From assembly GCF_016756495.1 (NCBI RefSeq), contig NZ_AP023243.1:6452501-6516500 (forward strand): a stretch of DNA of 64,000 nt, read 5' to 3'. The DNA is from Mesorhizobium sp. 113-3-3 (GTDB lineage: Bacteria; Pseudomonadota; Alphaproteobacteria; Rhizobiales; Rhizobiaceae). This document shows positions 46,738 to 55,800 of this stretch, in pieces (position 1 is the stretch's first letter; each line of letters opens with the position of its first letter). The position numbers and the translations under genes were made by a program. The notes under the pieces are model-generated. The model was not told the origin of the DNA. It saw nothing but the letters and a program-made list of their open reading frames with translations, and searched no databases.

Positions 46738-47291
46738 TTGCCCTTCCTCACCTGATAGACAGTACCGCGTGAGACGCCGAGATCGCGGGCGATTTGTGTT
46801 GGGCCCTGACCCTGTTTAAGCCTTTGCTGGATCGTGTCGCGGTCGATTTTCGGCGGCCGGCCCTTGTATGTGCCGCGCTTCTTGGCGGCAGCGATTCCCT
46901 CCGCCTGGCGCTCGCGCCGCAGATTGGTCTCGAACTCGGCAAAGACACCAAGCATGTCAAAGAAGGCCTTACCGGCGGCGGTCGACGTATCGACAGGTTG
47001 TTCTGTCGCGGAGAGATGCGCGCCCTTCGTCTTGAGCTTGTCCACGATCATCTGCAGGTCGCGCAGCGATCTGGCCAGGCGGTCAATCCGGGTGACGACA
47101 AGCGTCTCGCCAGCATGAATGAAGTCGAGAATGGTGTTGAGTTGCGGACGGCCTTCCAGGGTAGAGCCGCTCTTCTGCTCCTCGCGAATGACCTCGCAGC
47201 CGGCGGCCTTGAGCGCGACGATCTGCGCGGCGAGGTTCTGGTCAGTGGTGGAGGTGCGGGCGTATCCGATGCGGGTCATGCAACTGTTCAT
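46734..47291 (-). CDS. Serine site-specific recombinase (Tn3-type resolvase/invertase)
   Basis: A 185-residue serine recombinase. The N-terminal catalytic domain carries IGYARTSTTDQNL with the nucleophile Ser, then VVTRIDRLARSLRDL. The C-terminal helix-turn-helix is IARDLGVSRGTVYQVRKGK. Length and order fit a Tn3-family resolvase. The ATG at 47279 (MTRIGYA) is an alternative start. It lies on the same strand as the TPR gene and the transposase of the surrounding decayed transposon. The res site presumably lies at 47292-47430, where no gene is seen. Confidence 0.93.
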   Translation of the reverse strand: MNSCMTRIGYARTSTTDQNLAAQIVALKAAGCEVIREEQKSGSTLEGRPQLNTILDFIHAGETLVVTRIDRLARSLRDLQMIVDKLKTKGAHLSATEQPVDTSTAAGKAFFDMLGVFAEFETNLRRERQAEGIAAAKKRGTYKGRPPKIDRDTIQQRLKQGQGPTQIARDLGVSRGTVYQVRKGK

Positions 47292-47430
47292 TTTGGGTGT
47301 GCCGGCGCGATGCTCTGTTCATTAACGAAGATTGAGCCCAAAATATACAGGCTTTCCGGTTGCGACGTGTTCATGGGGGGTGTTCAGGCCGGGTATACCC
47401 AAATTAGAACACGCCCATCGGTTCCGGTGG

Positions 47431-48372
47431 TCAGTTACGCCGTCGTCGTGGTTTCAGCTTTCTGGTAACCTCCGCCAGCCACGCGACTGCACCGGGCGTG
47501 GCCTGCCAGGCCTGGCCGTTTTCGTCGACGTAGTCAGCTGCCTCATCCTCCCCCCCCAAAGTGATATAGCCGTCGATGGAAGCAACCAAAGGCTGCTTGC
47601 CGGAAAGGACGCCAGGCACATGGCTGTGCGCGAGCCAGGCCTCCTCGGCAAGCTTGCCGGCGCCCGGATCGTTTTCACGAAAGGCAAGAAGTGCCCGCGT
47701 GTAGAGCCATGCAGCAGCGCCATCGTCTTCGTGCTGTTTGAGAAGCTTCCTCAGGGCCTTGATATCGTCGCGCGCCAGCAAATGCCCGGCCAGCACGTAG
47801 CGGATGCCCTGATTGTCATTCGGATTGAGCTTGAGCATTGACTGATAATGGTCGATGGCCTCCTGGTGCTGACCAAGCCGCCAGAGTACCGCGGCAAGAC
47901 CTGCCCGCGCCCGCATGTAGGGGCGCGTCTCGAGAAAACCCCAGAAGCGACCGGCATATTCCTCAAACCCGTCAGGGCCCAGCGCCTCTTCACCCGCCGC
48001 GACGCCCTTCTGGTAATAGTCCAGCACTTCCTCGACAGACCCCGCCTCTTCTTCGGCCAACAGCACATAGGCGTCGGCGCACAACGGCGAGACTTTAAGC
48101 GCTTTCCGGGCCAGCGTAATACGCTTGCTGCGACTGGTTGCTTCCCAAGCCTCATACATGATGTCTTGCGCAGCGTCCGTCGGGTCGCTCCCACGCCCTC
48201 CGCCGAAAAGACCTGCCATGAACCCCTCCATGCCGCGCCGGTCCGGCATCGGAGGCAGAGCATTGTCATTTTCCGGCTTCTTGGATTTCGCCACTGCCTT
48301 CTTTCGGGGCTTCTTCGATACAGGCATTTCTACCATTCCCTTCGATGCTTCACGCCGCTTGTTTCTGCTCAA
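47431..48372 (-). CDS. TPR-repeat accessory protein of the Tn3-like transposon
   Basis: A 313-residue protein with a basic N-terminus ([18 protein letters not shown]) and ST7/TPR-like helical repeats, for example [20 protein letters not shown]. It overlaps the transposase stop by four bases. TPR proteins of this kind accompany Tn3-family elements in Rhizobiales; their role is unknown. The gene appears intact. Confidence 0.75.
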   Translation of the reverse strand: MSRNKRREASKGMVEMPVSKKPRKKAVAKSKKPENDNALPPMPDRRGMEGFMAGLFGGGRGSDPTDAAQDIMYEAWEATSRSKRITLARKALKVSPLCADAYVLLAEEEAGSVEEVLDYYQKGVAAGEEALGPDGFEEYAGRFWGFLETRPYMRARAGLAAVLWRLGQHQEAIDHYQSMLKLNPNDNQGIRYVLAGHLLARDDIKALRKLLKQHEDDGAAAWLYTRALLAFRENDPGAGKLAEEAWLAHSHVPGVLSGKQPLVASIDGYITLGGEDEAADYVDENGQAWQATPGAVAWLAEVTRKLKPRRRRN

Positions 48373-51225
48373 AATCGATCCTGCTGTTCAGGTCGAGGTT
48401 GAAGCGGCCATAAGGATTGACGTGCCCGTATCAGCGGCGTCAGGCCGCGATAATCCTCCGGCGTTAGCCGCGCCGACCATTTCGGCTCGCTCAACACCGA
48501 CTGCATCATGCGCGTGTTCACATAGACAAGCGACGCCTGCAGCAGATGCAGGGCCAGCACCGATATCTCCTGCTCATCGAGCCGGTTCGAGGCGATCTCG
48601 CCACCCTTGCCGAAGAAGACGAAGCTGTTGGCGCTGTTCCAGTTCTCGATCACATTCAAGCCTTCGTGGATTTCGCGGCGGAATTTCTCGTGGCGCAAAT
48701 ACCGGCAAAGGAAGATCGTCTTGATCGCCCGGCCGAGTTCGGCGAGTGCCTTATAGGTCGGGTGCATCACCTCGGCGCGGGCGAAGCGGCGCAGGATCGC
48801 TTCGGGATCGGCTAACCCGCTGTGCATTCTGCTCGATCTCCTCCCAGTTGATGACGCTGGAAAGAATGGGAAGCAGATTGGGCAAGCGCGCAGGCCTGGA
48901 TGCGGCAGCGCCAGCGTCTGCCGGGCGATCGCCTTAAGGCGTGGCGCCAGTTCAAACCCGAGCAGATGGCAGAAGGCAAAGCCGATCGAGCTCTGGCCGT
49001 GGCTGTCGACATACTGCCGCTGGATCTCCATGTCGGTGCAATGCCGAAGCACGCCCTTGATCATCGAAGCAACTTCCGAGGACGAGCACCGCTTGAGTTG
49101 CGAGAAGACGCAGGTTGAACCCTTTTCGACGTGCCAGTAGATCATCACGCCGCGACCGCCATAGCGGACATGCCATTCGGTCATAAGGTTGCCGTCCCAG
49201 GCGCCGAATTTCTTGGAATCCGAGGCACAAGCCGTGCCGGCTTCGCCCCAGATGGCGGTGTTGCGGATTGCCAGCGTCGCATTGGCAACACGTCCGCAGG
49301 CCGCCTCCAGCGCATCCCGATGGATGAAGCGCCGGCCAACATGAAGCAGTTCCTCGTAGCTGACATCCGGGCATCCGGCCGCCACGCGCTTCAGGCCGGC
49401 ATTCGTGCCCAGCCCGTAAAGACACAGGATCAGACGCCGGTCGAGCGCACCGCGCGAAAGCGCCACACGGGAAGCCGACGTTTCAAAGGCGTCCAGAAAG
49501 CCGGTGTCGAGCGCCGTCTCCTTCAACACATCCAGCAGTTCCGTCATCGGCCAACGCCGGCCGATCTCGGCCTTGACCGATCGTAGGCCTTGCGGTTCCG
49601 GCAGCGGCTGGAACGGCGTGATCGAGATGCGGTTCTCGCCGCGCCAGAGAATGCGTGCCTTGTCGTTGCGGGGGAGTTCGGCATTCAGCAGCCGCAATTC
49701 CCGCTCAAGCTCGGCCTGGATTTTGCGCGTGAAAGCTCGCGCATCCGACGTCAGGTTGAGCGCGTTGTAGTAGGCCGCCCGTCGGCTCTCGAAATCCTTG
49801 GGCAGATCGTCGTCCGGATTGCGATAGTGGTCCGCCCCGACCACCCAGATTTCCTTGGCCCGGATGCGGTCGCGCAACTGACTGAGCACGCACAGTTCAT
49901 AGCTGATCCGGTTGATGCGTCCGTCCTTGCCGATGATCGCGCCGCGGCATTTCGGCGGAATGACGCCTTCGATCGGCACCCCGTTCCGCGGCACCACGCG
50001 GCAACCGGTTTCGAAGGCCCGCCTGATCCAGTCCAACGCCCCAAGCACGGGCCGATGCACGGCATTGTTCGAACGAAACTCCAGAACCGAAAGAAGCTTC
50101 GGCAGGATTCTTCGATAGTGACCGGCATAGGATCCACGCATAACCTGGTAGATGCGCCGTTCGAGCGTGCCCTTCGCCCGATGCTCCTTGACGATCGCCG
50201 CAAGCTTCTCCTTGCCCGCTACCGGAAAGATCACATCGCAGACCCGGCCACCCGGCGCCTCGATCGCGGCACCCACGATATCGACCAGCAGCCGCTCCTT
50301 GCCGTAAACCTTCTCGATGTCACGCGCGATGCCGCCCACCACCTTGCGCTTCGAACGCACCCCGATCTTGTGGATGGTCTCCACCAGCAGGTCGATCATG
50401 CCGTCGCTGATCTGTGTTTCCCGCATCGTCAGGAAAACGGTATGGAGGCCCCAGTTGCCGCCTCGGGGCGTGGCGGCGCATCTCCGACGCTTTTTCGGCG
50501 CCGACCCGCCGAACGATCTGATCGATCCAGGTCTTGCCGGCAGCGGATAGAAGATCCCGCGGTAAATCCAGCTTCTTGATGAAGGCAAGCCGATCAGCCA
50601 GGGCAAGCATGTTGTCCAGCGTGGCTGCACCCGCATCTCCTTTGATCGTATGGAACCCGGTCGGGCTATCTGGATCGGCCAGCGATGTTTGCATCAGCGC
50701 GACCGTTTCCGGGCGAAGCCGATCCGCAACACCGCCAAGAAAGGATTCCAGAAAGCGTTGCCGCTCGGAGCGCACTATCCGCTCCATCTCCTTGCGCGAC
50801 GGACCGAAAATCTTGCGATCCCGGCACAACAGAAAAACAGCCTCCATCATCGCTGCGACCGATGCTCCCCCAGGGCAAAGCTCCGTCGCTATCCGGCTCG
50901 CAAGTGCGGCTCGATCCGCCCGCTTCATCCGGCGGAAACCAAGATGGCGCTAAATCTCGGCGCAATGGCGCCGCCCTGAACGCCCCGAAAAATCATACCG
51001 GCAGAGATCTGCCTTGCTGACGCCAAGCTGCTCGGCCAGATACGAAACCGCGTCATCGGGGGCCTCAGCCGCCGCGGTGGTGAAATATCCGTTCGCGGCG
51101 AAGAACTTCAGTTGAACCGCCAGTCCAAGCCTCGACCCGGCCGCCTTGACCTTCAAAAAGTCGATGTCGGCAAAAGAGAGGCTCCACGCCCCGGTCAACA
51201 CCTCGAGCGAAACGCGCAAACCCAT
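48369..51225 (-). pseudogene. Tn3-family transposase, disrupted by a stop codon and a frameshift
   Basis: Three pieces align end to end. At 51225-50950 the N-terminal domain (GLRVSLEVLTGAWSLSFADI) ends RRHCAEI at an in-frame TAG (50950-50952). After the stop the same frame continues RHLGFRRMKRADRAALA to ~50465. There a one-base shift moves the reading into the large catalytic part (50440-48369), with [40 protein letters not shown] and [20 protein letters not shown]. Tn3 terminal repeats are not recognisable at the ends. The transposon should not move by itself. Confidence 0.88.
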
Positions 51226-51299
51226 ACATCCACTCCCTCTTCCAAGAGTGAATTCTCAAGCGCCGACGCCATACCGGTCAATCCGTTCCGGCAACGTTC

Positions 51300-52230
51300 C
51301 ACAACTTGGCCAAAATCGCAGGGCCGATTAGGCCATGATCGGAGTGTCGATAGCGCAGCCAGGTGGCTGCGGAATCATCCCTCCGTCGAGGTCGTCAGCC
51401 GAGACCGCTGCCGCCTGTATGCGCAGGCCGTCCGTGAAGGCGCACCGCAGGCTCACCAGGTGGCCGACCGGTTTCATCTGGTCCAGAATCTTCGTACGGC
51501 AATCGAGGAACAGATGAGCCTTAGTGGACGTGCTTCAGGAAGACCCATCCTGTCCGAGGACGCTATTGTCGACGCTGCGACACATCGCCGGCGTGCCCGT
51601 CTCGCGCATAGTCCTTACGCCAGGAGGGTCTATCCTACCAGATAGGCGGCGAGCAGCATTGAACCCCACATCACCATGGTGCTTTGAAACGTTCCTTGCC
51701 CAATGCTGGAAGTAAGGGAACCGCTGCGGACGGCATCTTTTTCATGATGTCAAGCAGCGCGGCTACACCGGCAGCTTCTCCAATCTGGAGCGACTGCTGG
51801 GAGCTTGGCGGCGGGCCGAAAGAGTGCGCGCCGATGATGTTCCTTCGATGGCGATCAGCTCGGGACCCGTTCGAGATCCGGATACCGGCCACGCGATTTC
51901 GCCAGTTGTTGCCGCGGCGCTGTACATAAAGCCAAGAGGCCTGCTGACGCCTCGACAAGCAAGGAAAGTCGATGCCCTGAAGCAGGGATCTGACGCATTC
52001 GCCGAGATGCGACGCCTTGGCAATGCGCTTCAACGGTATCCTTCGGAGCAGGAGGTCGGAAACACTGGCCCCCTAGATCGACGATGCAATCGACTCCGAC
52101 ATCATTCCGACAACAACGCCATCGAGCTGCCCTGGAGCAACGGACAGGCCGAAGGTCAGATCAACCGCCTCAAGACCCTCAAGCGCGCAATGTACGGCAG
52201 CCCGCGCGACTGGATGAACCTGCCCGGTTC
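51300..52230 (+). pseudogene. ISL3-family transposase remnant
   Basis: Frame-shifted plus-strand pieces: DRSVDSAARWLRNHPSVEVV, then AQAVREGAPQAHQVADRFHL, then GYTGSFSNLERLLGAWRRAE (near 51760), and finally ELPWSNGQAEGQINRLKTLK. These are the catalytic DDE segments of ISL3 transposases in order. Several stops and shifts interrupt them. Confidence 0.78.
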
Positions 52231-52234
52231 CCGA

Positions 52235-52860
52235 GTACATCCGCCACCGTGACGACCGGAAGAAAATTCGAGCTGATCGTAGGCCGCTCGCTGCCTGAAG
52301 ACGGCGCTCCGCGCTACATCGGTTTCGTCCACGGCTATGATCGCGAGCTGCAACGGCGCATTCTCGACCATCTCAAGAAGCAGGGCGTCCGGGCCAATCA
52401 GGATATTACCTTAATCACCGACGGGGGGAAGAAGTCCGCTCGCTCGCGGAAATGATCGCACCGGCGCGAGCATGTCCTCGACTGGTTCCATATCACCATG
52501 CGCATCACGGTTTTTCGCCAGTTCGTGCAAGGGCTCGACAACCACGACGAGCAGACCGGACAGGACCTGCTTGCAACCTTGCGCAGGATCAAATGGCATC
52601 TGTGACGAAATCGCCGAGCTGCAGCTCGACGCGGAAAGTCTCGACACAGGCTAGCCGAACATGCGCAAGTTCCTGACCCCCAATCGGCGAGTTCCAGGCC
52701 TACATCGCCTTCCAACAGTGCCAGCCTGATCAATTACGGCGAGAGCTACCGGGCCGGAGATCGCATCAGCCTCTCCGTCGGCAAAGAGCTGTTCTGGTTC
52801 ATCCCAGCCATCGAGCTCAACGTCCCGCGTCGGAGCGCTCTCTGCTTCTGGAGGAAGCCA
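52235..52860 (+). pseudogene. ISKra4-family transposase remnant
   Basis: Plus-strand pieces in shifting frames: VGRSLPEDGAPRYIGFVHGY, QGVRANQDITLITDGGKKS, REHVLDWFHITMRITVFRQF and near the end NYGESYRAGDRISLSVGKEL. They match ISKra4 transposases in order. The remnant runs into the 3' end of the protease-effector gene at 52817, whose last ~15 codons may derive from it. Confidence 0.72.
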
Positions 52861-55800
52861 TTAGGTCCGCTCGGGCTTGATCGGAGGCTTGGCCGATGGA
52901 CGTTGTGTTTGCTTCGCTCGGCTGCCGCCCGATGGCGAGGCTTTGCGAATTGTCAGTCCTCTGCCTTTTCGCCGGTCTCAACGGCGCTGTGTAACGTTCA
53001 GTGTTGATGACGACGCCCCCGCTGTTCACGCGGTTGCTCCTGTCCAGTGTACTCGTCAGCTTGTCCTCGGCCTCGCGCGTCTTGCCCAAGTGCCGTTCCA
53101 ACGGCGCTGGCGCGACCTGTCTGGCTTGCTGCTCTTGCAAGGCGGCGTGTTGCACCTGCGACCCGGGTGCTGCCAAAGCTTCGGCAGGGCTTGCGGCAAG
53201 CTCGTGCGGCAAGCGCCCCTCTCTCAGTCGGTTTTGCAGCGCCTGCCGATCGGCGACGAGGTAGTTGAGGTGCAGCGGCAGCTGCTGGTCTGGCCGCTCT
53301 TCGTTCGCCAATCGACGAACCAGCTCGCGCGTGCCGTCCACCACGAAGACGCCGCAGTCAACAGCGTTTTTCTGCTGCGCCATGTCGGGTGTTACCAGGG
53401 TCGCGTCCAGTCTTGTAGCGAGCTTTCGTGCAGGCGCGTCGTTGTATCGCTGTTCATTTTGCTGGATGGAGTCGTAGTGATAGGCGACCGCTCTTTCCGG
53501 ATCGCGGCGATCTACGAGGAGCAGCGACCAATGGGTGCCGCGGTCAATACCCACCCCATCGTTCACTGGCACGAACAGGAAGTCGGATGGGCCGGCGTTT
53601 CGATTATAAATCGACTGCAATGTGCCTCGCGCGTCTTGCTGCTCCATGTGGCGCAGCAGATGGGAGACCGACGGATCGACCAGCCGCGTCCGGGCGGCGA
53701 GCGCTGGATCGGCCTGCTGCAGCTGCTGCTCGAGGAATTCGTAATCCCTCTGGATATGTTCGTCGCCCAGCAGTTGGGTGGCCCCGAGCACCGCCCCCCG
53801 GGGGAGATTGGACGAGCCTGACGGAAGGGCTTCGATGTGTGCATCGGAGGAGGTGGTCAGATCGACCAACGGAACCCCGAGATGGGTGTCTGAGAGCCTG
53901 GCGGTCGCTGGCAAGGCGGGTCCCGGAGCCCTTGCCGGTACTGCTGCCGCTCCAGCTTCCCTTATCGCTCCGCGATGGAGGAGCCAAACGTCGTTGCCCT
54001 CCTCTGGCCTCCGGGCGGTGTAGCCGTGGCCTTTAATCTCGTAGTTCCATTCCGGCTTGTCCGCGTCCGGCAAGAGGCCATAATGGTACAAGGAAGAGAG
54101 CATCGCCTCTGGGACGCGTTGAGTCCCATGGGAGAAGCCTTTGGGCACGGCGAACGAAACATTTATGGAGTCCTCGATCGCAGCCGGGGGCGCCTCGGAC
54201 CTTGCTGAGGGCGCGGCCCCCGCATGCAGCCTTCCGATGTGTTCGGACCCTGTCCCTTGAACCGGTACCCCTTGCAATGGCAATTCACCCAATTGCCGCA
54301 TGGGGGGCTGCATCGGCATGCGGCCGCCTGAATTGCCGATTTCGCTCGGCTGCTGCTGAATGGCGGCGGCTTGCGGCGTATTCAGGGCCCTCTGCCTCTC
54401 CGCCGGCCGCAACGGCGCCGTCGAATGTTCATTGTTGATGATGAACCGCTCGGGTGGCAGGAGGTTGCCCTGGTCAAGCGCATCCGGCCAGGGCCGGATC
54501 TGCTGTTGGCTGGCAGCCAAGACTGGCGGGGCGGCGGCCTCAACTCCGGCGTGCCCAGAGCCGGCCGCTGCCAAAGCGTCCGCCACGATCCTGTCTGACG
54601 CAGGCTTCGCATCGCGAACCCGTTCAAGCGCCCAGCGGAGATAATGGTTGCCTGGAAACAACACCTCGGCGAATTCGATCCGCGAATCATGATCCAGCCC
54701 AGAGATCGTCCGGCCCCGCCTGTCAAGCGCCTCAGAAAATCTGCGAAGACTATGACCATAGACAACACGGGTGCTTGGGGCCAAGCTGCTGTCACTGGTC
54801 ACTTGTTCCAAGACATGCGCATCTGCCTTTGAAGGCACCGTCACTGGCCACCGGCCAGTCGCTGAATAGCCCGGCTCATGATACGCACGCAGGACGTTCA
54901 ACGCCGGCCTTATATCCCTTATGTCAGTGTCTTTCGGAAAGAAGGTATTGAGGTGATCGACCAGGGATTGGTGATTTTTTAGATCAGTCGCTTGGCCACG
55001 AGCACCGAGATCATTCGCCAATCGGCGAAGCGCATTCGAGTATATTCGGAGCGTCGGCGCCCTATGGTGTTGCTGAGCCTCAGCATGGGCGATCGCCTTA
55101 TCAATCACGTCCCGGTGTTCGTCGGACAAGTGGGGATAGCGGTTAGCCGGGGCACCAACAGTCGCTGAATAGCCCGGCTCATGATAGGCACGCAGGACGT
55201 TCAACGCCCTCTTCATATCATCGTTTTTCGGAAAGAAAGCATCGAGGTGATCGACCAGGGATTGGTGATTTTTTAGATCAGTCGCTTGGCCACGAGCGCC
55301 GAGATCATTTGCCAATCGGCGAAGTGCATACCTGTATTTTAGGACCGTGCTCTCGCTATATTTTTGCTGAGCCGCGGCGTGGGCGATCGCCTTATCGATA
55401 AGGTCGCGGTGTTCGTCGGACAAATGGCGATAGCCGGTGGCACGGGCGCCACTCGCGACAGGTTCGGCTCGGCGCGGCTCGGCCACGTGCTGCTCAAAGC
55501 CCGCTTGCCGCGCTTGGCCAGCATCCGGCAAGGGGCCAGGGCGGTCCAAGAAAGGGAGCATCGCGTCTGGGACGCGTTGAGTCCCATGGGAGAAGCCTTT
55601 GGGGACGGCGAATGAGACGTTTATGGAGTTCTCGATGGCAGCGGGGGGTGCCTCAGCCCTTGCGGAGGGCGCGGCCTCCGCATGCAGCCTTCCGATGTGT
55701 TCGGACCCTGTCCGTTGAACCGGTACCCCTTCCAATGGCAATTCACCCAACTGCTGCGTGGGGGGCTGCATCGGCACGCGGCCGCCTGAATTGCCGATTT

